In this document: positions 1 through 7,367 of the stretch, piece by piece
Layout: each line of letters starts with the position of its first letter
Position numbering within the stretch: the stretch's first letter is position 1
DNA from: JBEKYH01 sp049511115
GTDB taxonomy: Bacteria; Planctomycetota; Phycisphaerae; Tepidisphaerales; Tepidisphaeraceae
DNA: 8,871 nucleotides
Assembly (NCBI GenBank): GCA_049511115.1
Contig: JBEKYH010000183.1
Span: 1 to 8,871, forward strand
Direction: 5' to 3'
Program-made: the position numbers and the translations under genes
Notes under the pieces: generated by a model
Databases searched by the model: none
The model's input: the letters and a program-made list of their open reading frames with translations, nothing else
Told to the model about the DNA's origin: nothing

Positions 1-71
1 GTTCGTTTTCCGCCGAGTTTGCCGACGACGACGTCGGCGAAGGAGAGTTGGGATTGCTCACGTTCACGCAT
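1..71 (-). CDS. 5' end of an unidentified gene, possibly IS5-like transposase (partial)
   Basis: On the minus strand an ATG at 71-69 is preceded by GGAGG (81-77) with a 5-nt spacer, and the frame stays open to the window edge, giving 23 codons. The peptide starts MREREQSQLSFADVVVGKLG and ends GKR. The 'QLSFADVVVGK' pattern resembles the N-termini of some IS5-family transposases, but 23 residues are too few to be sure. It lies 47 nt downstream of the surface-protein stop on the same strand, so it could instead be an operon partner. That it is a real translation start is fairly well supported by the ribosome binding site. The transposase identity is a guess from memory of the family. Confidence 0.5.
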   Translation of the reverse strand, partial: MREREQSQLSFADVVVGKLGGKR

Positions 72-76
72 GCGAA

Positions 77-81
77 CCTCC
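77..81 (-). promoter_or_regulatory. Ribosome binding site of the left-edge gene
   Basis: GGAGG on the minus strand, 5 nt before the ATG at 71-69. It is the main support for a gene that is otherwise cut off by the window edge. Confidence 0.55.
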
Positions 82-118
82 GTGTCGATTTTTCGATTCC
101 ATCAGTATACTGGACGTG

Positions 119-3100
119 TCAATGGTTTTTCAGAGGTTCCTTGAGTCCTGTCACGGCCACCGACACCGGCTCGGAGCCGAACGCGGGATCGGGATTGGGA
201 GCTTCGTTTACCGTGATCGGCATCGGCTGGAGAGCCGTTTGGCCGTCCCCATCGATCACTTCCATTTCCGGATTGATCGTCTGGTTGAGCTGCCCGAGGG
301 TCGGCGTCCATGTCACTAATCCTGTTTGAGGATCGATGGTCATGCCCGCCGGCGTGCCGGAGTTAGTCGTTAGCACAAAGTGGAGCAAATTGCCCGAGGA
401 ATCCGTTACCGTCGGTTGATAAACATACATCTGGCCAATCTGGACCTCAGTGGCGGGCACGTTGGTGAAAATGGGACCGATGGCCGGGTTCCAATTCGAA
501 ACAGCCAATGTGTAAGTTTGAGTATCTTCTCCACCGCGCCCGTCGCTCGCTTTGACTTCCACCGGATAATCGCCCGAGGCAGCATCTTCGTCGGCCCAGG
601 TGAGAATTCCCGTCGTTGGGTCGATGGTCATGCTTCCCGAACCATCGACAAGGCTATAGGTAATCGGATCATTGTCTGGGTCGACCGCCCGGACGTTATA
701 CTGATACTGCTGCTGGGAAATTAATAGCAGATTTGATCCAAAGCCAAGGACTGCCGGGCTGTTTTCGACTCTTTGAGCATAGAAGATATCCAAGGCATAT
801 GTTCCTCCGGGCTCTAAGCCAAGGGCGGTAGCTGCGTTGGTGGCTGAATAGGTGGACGTGACAAAATTGGCGGCATGGGAACCACCGTTGTCCAGTGCGA
901 GCTGGCCGTTGATATAAATCCATTCGTCATCATCGCTGTTGGACCACAAATCAACCACGCCACCAGTATAGGTAAATTCCGCATGTGCTTGGAGCGTGAA
1001 TATCGTGGACAAATTTCCTGCTGGGTAGAAATTAGTTCCGAAGGAATTGTATGTATCGGCGAGTGAATCGTATTCATATCCACCGTAATTCGGATCGCCA
1101 TCATAACTCGTCTGTAGCACCAAGCTATATGGCTGCGTTGTGTTCGTGCCTGGCGCGTTGTGGTACCAATTCACCAAATCGGGATACTCCGCCAGTTCAT
1201 CTGAAGTGAACGTCGGCGTGCCATCCATACCAAGGCTGGATATTGGGGTCATCGTACTGCTTACAACCTGGAATTCTGCAGGCGCATTATCCTGATCATC
1301 CCAAATCCGAAGCGTGACGGGCAATATCGTATTGGTCGGCGCCGTTTCGCCAACCGGATAATAATTCGTCACGGGGGTGCTAATAATGATCGGCGGGCTG
1401 TTGCCGGGCGTTGGATGCACGGCAATCGGAAAGCTCTGCGTTGCGGATATGCCCGTGTGATCGGTCACCTCAAGCTCCACTTGGTAGCTATTCCCCGCTT
1501 CGGCCGCAGTTGGATCCCATTCCAGAGTTTCGTTGGATCCCACAGTCTCGAGCGTAAGCTCGCCGATTGGAATGGTCGTCGAGCCGGAGCCGGTAACGAT
1601 CGAATATGTCAGCGGGGTTGAACCCTGTGGCGAGACGGCCGTGATCGGGGAATATGCGTACGTTTGTCCCACGTACGCGTCGGCCGGCGCGGTTGATGTA
1701 AAGAATGGCGGATAATGGATGGAAACCGCTGTGAGGCTTTGTGTCACATCGGCCGTGTCATAGGCGGAGGAATTCATGCCATCATGCGTTACCGTCACTT
1801 TCGGGGTGTATGTTCCGGTTGTAGAGTAGGTATAGCTGCCCTGCACCGTGAAGACTTGCGTACTTGAATTATAACTTATCGTTCCAGATGTCGTTGCCCC
1901 CGCGTTGGTCCAATCTATCGTGGCGGAATAATTGCCGATCGCCTGCGGGCCACCCGGATCGATGAATGTGGCGACCGTCTGCGTTCCGGTTGAGACACCA
2001 GTCGTTGCATCGATTGTGTATCCCCCCGTGACGACTACGAGCTGATCGGCAACATTGAAAGGCGTGTAGCCGGCACTGCATGAGCTGGGCGTGCCGCCGG
2101 TGCCGTTGCCTCCGTAGGTGTCCGTCACCGTGACGGCGAAAGTCGCGCCAGTGAGCTGCTGTGAGTAGGTATAGGAAAGCTCGACATCGAATCCTCCGCC
2201 GCTGTGCGCGACGATCTGTCCGTAGGCGCTGGCTGTGCTCGTCAGCGTGACGCTGCTGCCGTTGCCCAGTTGAACGAGCGCCGAAAAATTATTTATCGTG
2301 TCGCTGGCGTCGGCATCGGTAAAGTGGAAGACCACGACGTTGGAAAATGCGATACCTTCCGTCGCTGTCGGCGGGGTCAGCGCGCCGGCGGTCAGCGCCG
2401 CGTCGGCGATGGTGGCGACCGATGTGATTGTGGCGATCGGCACCGCCTTGTAAATCAGGGACACGGTGATGTTGTATTGGCCGAACTCTGTATATGTCGT
2501 GCTGCCCGAGACGCTGTATCCGCCGCCATTGGAGTTTTCCGTCACGGTGCCGACCGTAGTGGTGCCGTTGCCCCAGTTGATGAGGGCTTCGGTGGTTCCA
2601 TTGCATCCGCATTCATTGGTTGAGCCGACAAAATTCGCAACGACGACGTTTCCGGTGCTGACGCCCTTGGTGCCGGAAACCGCAACGCCGGTGCCGGCGA
2701 TATCCGCGCTGTTGATCTGCTCCGCATTGGCATTGAGCCAAACATCGTCCGCGTCGACGGATTCCGTGACCTGGCCGTACCCCGTGAGGCTGACCACGGC
2801 AGTCGGGGCGTAAATCGTTCCGTGGATTCCGCCGACCGCGCTGCCGCCGATCCAGATGGAATTTGTATTGGCCGACGGCTGGAAGACCGTGACGCCGTTC
2901 ATGGTGCCGCTTGTGGGCGCGGTGACGCTCCATGTGCCGTTTCCGGTGATGCTGATACTTCCATAATGCCCGCTGGAGTCGTCGGTATTGGTGATCGACA
3001 CACCGCTGCCGCTGACGCTTCCACCGCCGCTCACCTGGAATCCGCCTCCCTGAATAATGTAATTCCCCGGCTCCATGGTGAGCGATCCGGTGGCTCCCAC

Positions 3101-6100
3101 TTCAATGCTGCTGTAATTCCCCGGATTGATCGTCTCCGATCCATAGTTGAGCGCGACGGCAGAATAGGTGGTCGTGGACGTTGGAGCGGAAAGTCCGCTG
3201 AGTGGATCGGAAATTGTCGTGGTGTTTTGCGTCTCCGGCGTCCCTTCCAGTGTTGCCATGCTGCCCACGGTGATGCCGCCGTGGATGTGATATCCCTTGC
3301 CGGCCTCGATCGTGACTTCGCCATCGGCCATCATCGCGTTGGTGCTGCTGGAATTCGCCACGATGGCGCCGGTGAAAAGCAAAGGTCCATAACCATCGGC
3401 AACGACCGCGTTCGCCGAATTTGTGTCGAGCGAGATAATGGAATCCTGTGTGCTGCCGACGTAAGTACCCGTCCCGCTGCTGGGGCTGTTAAGGGTGAAC
3501 GTCGACAGCATGGCACCCGTTGATCCATATGCCGCCGCCGTGATTAGAACACCGGTTGGTGTATTGGAATAAGTGTGCGAAACCGGGCCTGAATTGCCGG
3601 GAACGGTCGCGCTGGAGCTGTCGCCCCAGTTCAGCACCCACGTGTTAATGCCCTGGCTTAGGATCGACGCGGAGGCGAGGGTCACCGAGTACGTTTTTGT
3701 GTGCAACGCATCCGTGGGCGGATCGATCGAAAAAGGAGCCGAGATATTGGCGAAGGTGGCCAGGCCGGCCGTGGCGGTGCTGACGGTATTGCTGATTAAA
3801 AGACCAACATACGCCGTGTCAGTCCGGCCATGTACCGTTGAACCGATCTGAGTCCAGCTCGTTCCGTTGGTGCTGTAATACGCATTCATGTTATAGCCCG
3901 AACGATCGAGCTGCAGCCAAACTGGCGTGCTGATGGACCCCGAAACCGTATAGCTGTCCCAAGTGTCGGTGTAGTCGTACGCGCCAAATTTAATTGTGCC
4001 GTTGGGCGTGATCAGGACCGATGAATCAGTTCCATTTTCGCCAAGCATCGCCACGCCCGCCTGAACGTTGCTGGTGCCGCCGCTGAAGCTTTGGAGTTCG
4101 GCGGTAATCCCCGCATCGCCGTCGAACACCGCATCGGATGCGAAATTAAATGTCGTCGAATTCGCATCGCCGGCGATCGTCCACGTGCTGCCGTTGTACG
4201 CCGCGCCGCCCTTGTATGTGGGAGAATAGAAATCCGAATCACTCCACCCATTGGCCACCGCGGGCTGCGATGCTAATGAGACGTTTTGGAATGTCACCTG
4301 CGACGCCGTCGACGTGTTGGCGGATGTGACGGCCAATCCCGCCAATGCGCTGGTCGTACTGATATTAGAAACAACCGGCGTGCCAACTTCTGTCCATGTC
4401 GATCCATCCAAACTGTAGTACCCGGCGAATACCTGCCCGAAGCTGCTGAGTTTGAGCCATACCGGCTCGCTCGCCGAGACGCTGGTTGTGACCGAGGTTC
4501 CGCCGGAGGTCGTGCGATATTGAAAGTCGATCCCGCCGCTGGGAGTTACGAAGAGTCCAACATATGGCGAATTCGCATTCGTCGTGCCCCGGATCATCAG
4601 TCCAGCCTCGGCTAAGGAATTGGTGTTTCCCTGGCTCGTGACTTCCGCGATTAAGCTGACCGAGCCAGCGACCGTGGTGGATGCATATTGGAATTGATCC
4701 GATGTTCCGGAAGTTGGAATTCCTGATCCAGCGCCGCTGATCGTGAATATCCCGTTGGTGTACGTGGATGTCCCGGCAACCGTAGGCGAGCCGATGTCCT
4801 TTCCGCTCAGAATTCCCACGCTCAAATCAGTGGTCGGCATCGACCCATCCGCGTCCACGGAGGATGTCGCAATCGTGTAGAGCCCCGCAGCGGTGTAGGT
4901 GTGCGTCTCCGTTATAGCCGTGGCGGATGTGTTATAGGTGTTGGAGTGCCCATCGCCCCAGTTCACCGTCCAATAGGAAACCGTCGGAACACTGGTTCCG
5001 ATTAACGTCGCGCCCAACGTGAACGTCGAATTCGCTTCTTCGGCAGCGGGTCCGCTCAACCGAATCGTAGTCGCCGGCGGCGCTTGGAAAGCTCCGATGT
5101 CGGAGGTTGCATCCTGTGGCCGGGGATAGCCCGTCTGATCGGTGGTTTCAGGGCTGCTGAAAGGTGCGTCGAAAACGCCGCCGGCATTGATCGCTGGGCT
5201 ACCCGAAAGTAGCGCCATCGTCTCAGTGGGTCCTCCGTTGTATGCAAGCGATCCCAAATGCGGATTAATCGGTGAGCCGGTTGTCCCCAGTATATTCTGA
5301 CTGGCGGCGCTGGCTGACAGGCCGCCGCTGCCGTCGCCGACGAGATCATTAGTGCCCGATGCGGCGGTACCGACGATGTCGCCCCCGACGCTCTGCGCGA
5401 TGATCGATCCATAGAGGTTTAAGGTTGAGCCGCCGGCCAGGTAGATTCCACCACCGCTGCCGGTGGCGGTATTGGTCGCGACCGTGCAGTCGGTGGCAAT
5501 CATCGTGCTTTGATATAGATCTATGCCACCGCCCAAATCAGCCGAGTTGCCCGCGATCGTTGAATTGGCGACCGTCACCTGCCCTTGATAAGAGTAAAGA
5601 CCTCCGCCGCCGGCGCTGGCAACATTTCCGCTGATTGTGGAATTGACGACCACGACCGAGCCGTTGGAATCATATATTCCTGCTCCCGACGCGGCCGTGT
5701 TGCTGGAGATTGTCGAGTTAATGACATACACCGAGCCGCCGACGGAAATTCCGCTGGCGCCGGAATTGCCGGTGATCGTGCAACTCATCAAGGTCGCATT
5801 GGCGTGCGAGGACACATTGATGCCGTTGCTCGCTCCGCTGATGGTGAGACCCTCGATCATCGCGTTGTCATAAGGCGCGACCCCGATGGCTGTCGTCAGG
5901 CTATTTCCGTTGATTGTGAGAAGGCCGGCACCGGGACCGTCGATCGTCAGCGTGCCGCTGCCGTCGGCGAGATAGAGTGAGTTTGACGAGAGATTGATTG
6001 TTGCCGAGGAAGTGGCGGTGAGGGTGGGGCTGAAGATAATGGTTTGGTTCCCGCCCGCGGTGTCGGCTTGCTGAATCTCATATCTCAACGTGCCGCTGCT

Positions 6101-6268
6101 GCCGTCGTCCGCGAGGCTCGTGACGGCGTACGACGACATCAGAATGCGCTTTTCAAGTGTTTCGATGATCGCTTTGCTGAGCATCAGTTCGGCGCGCCGC
6201 CAGCGTCGCCCGGTGTGCAATATGTAGCGAGCGCTCTTCCGCAGACGATGTGAGATTGAGGTGGACAT
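119..6268 (-). CDS. Giant secreted/surface protein with LEPR-XLL-like N-terminus, beta-helix, Ig/PKD and fibro-slime domains
   Basis: A 2049-residue protein very rich in Ser, Thr, Gly and Asn, with few charged residues and only a handful of Cys; such proteins are extracellular. Residues 1-40 are basic without an obvious hydrophobic signal peptide and lead to LEKRILMSS (38-46). This matches the planctomycete LEPR-XLL motif found at the start of large exported proteins. Domains in order: right-handed beta-helix/choice-of-anchor type (about 47-395, SLADDGSSGTLR start, many NSTISGN-type turns); PKD-like (402-485, NWGDG); two related concanavalin-like sandwiches (about 495-665 and 672-845); PKD-like (855-925); TadG-like glycine-rich helix (about 1030-1170); further Ig/PKD-like modules (1205-1620); fibro-slime/PA14-like domain (about 1648-1850, with SNSDDDEWIYINGQLALDNGG); two cadherin/He_PIG-like Ig repeats to about 2021. 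Start chosen because GGAGG (6280-6276) lies 7 nt upstream. No sorting tail, PEP-CTERM or dockerin is visible; the C-terminus ends abruptly at KEPLKNH. Likely role is adhesion or matrix, inferred from architecture only. Confidence 0.9.
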   Translation of the reverse strand: MSTSISHRLRKSARYILHTGRRWRRAELMLSKAIIETLEKRILMSSYAVTSLADDGSSGTLRYEIQQADTAGGNQTIIFSPTLTATSSATINLSSNSLYLADGSGTLTIDGPGAGLLTINGNSLTTAIGVAPYDNAMIEGLTISGASNGINVSSHANATLMSCTITGNSGASGISVGGSVYVINSTISSNTAASGAGIYDSNGSVVVVNSTISGNVASAGGGGLYSYQGQVTVANSTIAGNSADLGGGIDLYQSTMIATDCTVATNTATGSGGGIYLAGGSTLNLYGSIIAQSVGGDIVGTAASGTNDLVGDGSGGLSASAASQNILGTTGSPINPHLGSLAYNGGPTETMALLSGSPAINAGGVFDAPFSSPETTDQTGYPRPQDATSDIGAFQAPPATTIRLSGPAAEEANSTFTLGATLIGTSVPTVSYWTVNWGDGHSNTYNTSATAITETHTYTAAGLYTIATSSVDADGSMPTTDLSVGILSGKDIGSPTVAGTSTYTNGIFTISGAGSGIPTSGTSDQFQYASTTVAGSVSLIAEVTSQGNTNSLAEAGLMIRGTTNANSPYVGLFVTPSGGIDFQYRTTSGGTSVTTSVSASEPVWLKLSSFGQVFAGYYSLDGSTWTEVGTPVVSNISTTSALAGLAVTSANTSTASQVTFQNVSLASQPAVANGWSDSDFYSPTYKGGAAYNGSTWTIAGDANSTTFNFASDAVFDGDAGITAELQSFSGGTSNVQAGVAMLGENGTDSSVLITPNGTIKFGAYDYTDTWDSYTVSGSISTPVWLQLDRSGYNMNAYYSTNGTSWTQIGSTVHGRTDTAYVGLLISNTVSTATAGLATFANISAPFSIDPPTDALHTKTYSVTLASASILSQGINTWVLNWGDSSSATVPGNSGPVSHTYSNTPTGVLITAAAYGSTGAMLSTFTLNSPSSGTGTYVGSTQDSIISLDTNSANAVVADGYGPLLFTGAIVANSSSTNAMMADGEVTIEAGKGYHIHGGITVGSMATLEGTPETQNTTTISDPLSGLSAPTSTTTYSAVALNYGSETINPGNYSSIEVGATGSLTMEPGNYIIQGGGFQVSGGGSVSGSGVSITNTDDSSGHYGSISITGNGTWSVTAPTSGTMNGVTVFQPSANTNSIWIGGSAVGGIHGTIYAPTAVVSLTGYGQVTESVDADDVWLNANAEQINSADIAGTGVAVSGTKGVSTGNVVVANFVGSTNECGCNGTTEALINWGNGTTTVGTVTENSNGGGYSVSGSTTYTEFGQYNITVSLIYKAVPIATITSVATIADAALTAGALTPPTATEGIAFSNVVVFHFTDADASDTINNFSALVQLGNGSSVTLTSTASAYGQIVAHSGGGFDVELSYTYSQQLTGATFAVTVTDTYGGNGTGGTPSSCSAGYTPFNVADQLVVVTGGYTIDATTGVSTGTQTVATFIDPGGPQAIGNYSATIDWTNAGATTSGTISYNSSTQVFTVQGSYTYSTTGTYTPKVTVTHDGMNSSAYDTADVTQSLTAVSIHYPPFFTSTAPADAYVGQTYAYSPITAVSPQGSTPLTYSIVTGSGSTTIPIGELTLETVGSNETLEWDPTAAEAGNSYQVELEVTDHTGISATQSFPIAVHPTPGNSPPIIISTPVTNYYPVGETAPTNTILPVTLRIWDDQDNAPAEFQVVSSTMTPISSLGMDGTPTFTSDELAEYPDLVNWYHNAPGTNTTQPYSLVLQTSYDGDPNYGGYEYDSLADTYNSFGTNFYPAGNLSTIFTLQAHAEFTYTGGVVDLWSNSDDDEWIYINGQLALDNGGSHAANFVTSTYSATNAATALGLEPGGTYALDIFYAQRVENSPAVLGFGSNLLLISQQQYQYNVRAVDPDNDPITYSLVDGSGSMTIDPTTGILTWADEDAASGDYPVEVKASDGRGGEDTQTYTLAVSNWNPAIGPIFTNVPATEVQIGQMYVYQPTVTDSSGNLLHFVLTTNSGTPAGMTIDPQTGLVTWTPTLGQLNQTINPEMEVIDGDGQTALQPMPITVNEAPNPDPAFGSEPVSVAVTGLKEPLKNH

Positions 6269-6275
6269 CGCGATG

Positions 6276-6280
6276 CCTCC
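6276..6280 (-). promoter_or_regulatory. Ribosome binding site of the surface-protein gene
   Basis: GGAGG on the minus strand, 7 nt before the ATG at 6268-6266. It favours this start over the internal Met codons 29 and 44. Confidence 0.7.
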
Positions 6281-6456
6281 GTGAATGCGAATGTAGATCG
6301 GTGGGGCGTTCTCCCATCCTGTGCGCCCCTAATGTCCCATTGCAGCCTTTTGAAAATGTTGGACCCGTTGACTGCAAGACCGCTCCCTTCCATTCTGCGA
6401 AAACAGCCTGGCCCGTCACAAATCTATTCAGATGTGCTTCTGGAACGACTTCACGC

Positions 6457-6485
6457 AATTTATCTTCAGTTCGCATTCAGGTCAA
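6457..6485 (-). promoter_or_regulatory. Candidate sigma70-type promoter for the surface-protein gene
   Basis: Reading the minus strand, TTGACC (6485-6480) is followed after 17 nt by TAAATT (6462-6457). The -35 matches five of six consensus bases and the -10 four of six. It points at the surface-protein gene and would leave a leader of roughly 180 nt. The rest of 6281-6514 shows no gene or repeat that I can support. Planctomycete promoters are not well matched to this consensus, so this is a suggestion only. Confidence 0.35.
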
Positions 6486-6514
6486 GAAAAAGTCTCCTAA
6501 ATCAACAAGTGAGG

Positions 6515-6905
6515 TCATAGGGACCAGGCAGGATTGATCGGAATAATCTGGCCTGTGACCAGCCAGTCAAAGAGCGGCCAAATGCTGCTTCACAGTGGGG
6601 GCGGAGCGTTTCGTCCCAAGCTCCTCGATATAGGCGGCCACTGCTACTGGCGTGATTCCTCGCAACTCCAAATGCCGTCGCTCACACCAGCGGCAGAATT
6701 GCGCAATCGCCTGTCCATACGCCAATCGCGTATTTTTATTGCGGATCGTGGCGGCAAAGAACTCCACAAAGCGGCGCACGGCGTCATCGCCGGCGCGCGT
6801 GACGAGATTTGGCAGTTGGGTTGAGCCAACAGCCAAAACATCCGATTCAATCGATAGGGAAATCCCCCGTTCTGGCCCCTCGTTCTCCCCTATTTCGCGT
6901 ATCAT
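6515..6905 (-). pseudogene. Truncated, frameshifted tyrosine recombinase (phage-type integrase), N-terminal part
   Basis: The ATG at 6905-6903 is preceded by AAAGGA, and 112 codons follow to a TGA at 6569-6567. Residues about 40-112 (from DDAVRRFVEFF through NTRLAYGQAIAQFCRWC to SAPTVKQHLAAL) form the SAM-like core-binding domain of tyrosine recombinases, which grips DNA around the crossover site. Directly after the stop, in another frame from 6574, the sequence reads LFDWLVTGQIIPINPA and then WSL-stop (6517-6515). In intact relatives LFDWLVTGQ follows LAALR plus one residue, so about 11 nt seem to be missing at 6575. The whole catalytic domain (the R-H-R-Y residues) is absent. A longer in-frame extension to 7106 exists, but it has no domain match and would run through the control region. 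The gene cannot encode an active recombinase. A leftover DNA-binding protein is possible but not supported by anything seen. Confidence 0.8.
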
Positions 6906-6922
6906 AACGTCCTTTATGATAC
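6899..6922. repeat. Inverted repeat around the integrase start codon
   Basis: Perfect 7-bp arms GTATCAT (6899-6905) and ATGATAC (6916-6922) are separated by 10 bp. On the minus strand the 10-nt loop contains the AAAGGA ribosome binding site, and the ATG of the integrase fragment opens the downstream arm. It could be an operator for a dimeric repressor, or an RNA hairpin that exposes or hides the start. Which of these is unknown. Confidence 0.5.
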
Positions 6923-6947
6923 ATGATGCGCACTTCCCCGCGCAAGC

Positions 6948-6967
6948 CGGAACTGTCACGGAACTGT
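6948..6967. repeat. Direct repeat CGGAACTGT x2, one helical turn apart
   Basis: CGGAACTGT occurs at 6948-6956 and again at 6959-6967, with a 2-bp gap. The 11-bp period places both copies on the same face of the helix. Ribbon-helix-helix proteins often bind short repeats spaced this way, so this is a candidate operator for the RHH protein encoded at 7160. The second copy overlaps the DnaA box. Confidence 0.5.
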
Positions 6968-6973
6968 GGATAA
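6965..6973 (-). promoter_or_regulatory. DnaA box
   Basis: TGTGGATAA on the plus strand is TTATCCACA on the minus strand, an exact match to the DnaA-box consensus TTATNCACA. It lies upstream of the replication operon and overlaps the second CGGAACTGT. A second site, TTATCCCCA at 7097-7105 (plus), matches eight of nine positions. One exact match can occur by chance, but the place fits. Confidence 0.5.
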
Positions 6974-7043
6974 CTCGCTCTTTTCCGTTACACCGCAACA
7001 AACTCGCCCGCCTCGTATAAGGGTCGAAACTTGCGAAACATTT

Positions 7044-7113
7044 TTGCGGGGTGGCGAGCCCGATGAGCAGGCAGGCATTCCCCTTCCCTTGCCGACTTAT
7101 CCCCACCCCGCAA
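7044..7113. repeat. 11-bp inverted repeat with 48-bp spacer
   Basis: TTGCGGGGTGG (7044-7054) is the exact reverse complement of CCACCCCGCAA (7103-7113). The right arm overlaps the near-match DnaA box at 7097-7105. It may be a pair of protein-binding sites flanking the operon promoter, or a looping element. No T-run follows either arm, so it is not a typical terminator. Confidence 0.5.
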
Positions 7114-7159
7114 CTTCCCGCCCGCTGTCAGGGCATGTTAAGATTCAGATGTTCTATTC

Positions 7160-7357
7160 ATGTCTGAAAAATCCAATCGCTTTTACACGGGGGTCAGCCT
7201 GGAGCCGCAGGTCGTCGAGTATTTGAACGATCTCTCACTGCGCATGGGGATGAGCCGTAGCTGGGTGCTGAATACCATCGTGTACGAGTACGCCCGATTC
7301 ATCGAGAAGAAAGACATCACTCCCTTGAAATCCAGAGAAGTCGTCATGCGCAAATAG
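7160..7357 (+). CDS. Small ribbon-helix-helix (CopG/Arc-type) DNA-binding protein
   Basis: A 65-residue protein. Residues 6-14 (NRFYTGVSL) form the expected beta-strand, followed by two helices, EPQVVEYLNDLSLRMG and SRSWVLNTIVYEYARFIEKK. The turn GMSRSWVLN is typical of ribbon-helix-helix repressors. Such proteins dimerise and bind operators through the strand. It is the first gene of an operon with the replication initiator 10 bp downstream and parA after that. Two roles are plausible: autoregulator/copy-number control of rep (CopG-like), or the centromere-binding partner of ParA. The latter fits because short ParA proteins without an N-terminal HTH commonly pair with RHH proteins. No strong ribosome binding site is seen before the ATG. 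Confidence 0.8.
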   Translation: MSEKSNRFYTGVSLEPQVVEYLNDLSLRMGMSRSWVLNTIVYEYARFIEKKDITPLKSREVVMRK

Positions 7358-7367
7358 CGCGCCTATC

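Larger units (their letters stand above)
6906..7159. other. Divergent control region between integrase remnant and plasmid-type operon
   Basis: About 254 bp with no convincing gene. It holds a perfect DnaA box, a near-match DnaA box, a 9-bp direct repeat with an 11-bp period and an 11-bp inverted repeat, each listed separately. A TATAAG at 7016-7021 on the plus strand could be a -10 element for the operon, but no -35 stands at the right distance. This region probably carries the promoter and operators of the RHH-rep-parA operon and may add to origin function. Confidence 0.55.

Noticed and set aside
21..38. Hairpin GCCGACG-ACGA-CGTCGGC as a terminator of the surface-protein gene
   Set aside because: No T-run follows on either strand, and the hairpin lies inside the left-edge coding frame (codons for ADVVVG).
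2204..3523. Long plus-strand open frames antisense to the surface-protein gene
   Set aside because: Arg/Ala/Gly-rich shadow frames of a GC-rich gene with no domain likeness.
6250..6537. Plus-strand and minus-strand open frames over the surface-gene leader
   Set aside because: They lack ribosome binding sites and family likeness, and several overlap each other in different frames; they look like chance frames.
6565..6577. CTT TGA C at the integrase stop, identical to the +1 frameshift site of the release factor 2 gene
   Set aside because: The upstream Shine-Dalgarno-like stimulator of the prfB site is missing. The shifted product would lack about four residues of the family pattern and stops again within about 18 codons. 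A small deletion explains it better.
6899..6945. Minus-strand promoter TTGCGC-N18-TATCAT for the integrase
   Set aside because: Only three of six -35 bases match, and the start point would fall almost at the ribosome binding site.
6567..7106. Long form of the integrase fragment starting at 7106
   Set aside because: The extra 67 residues have no recognisable domain and would cover the DnaA box and repeats. The internal ATG at 6905 has a good ribosome binding site.
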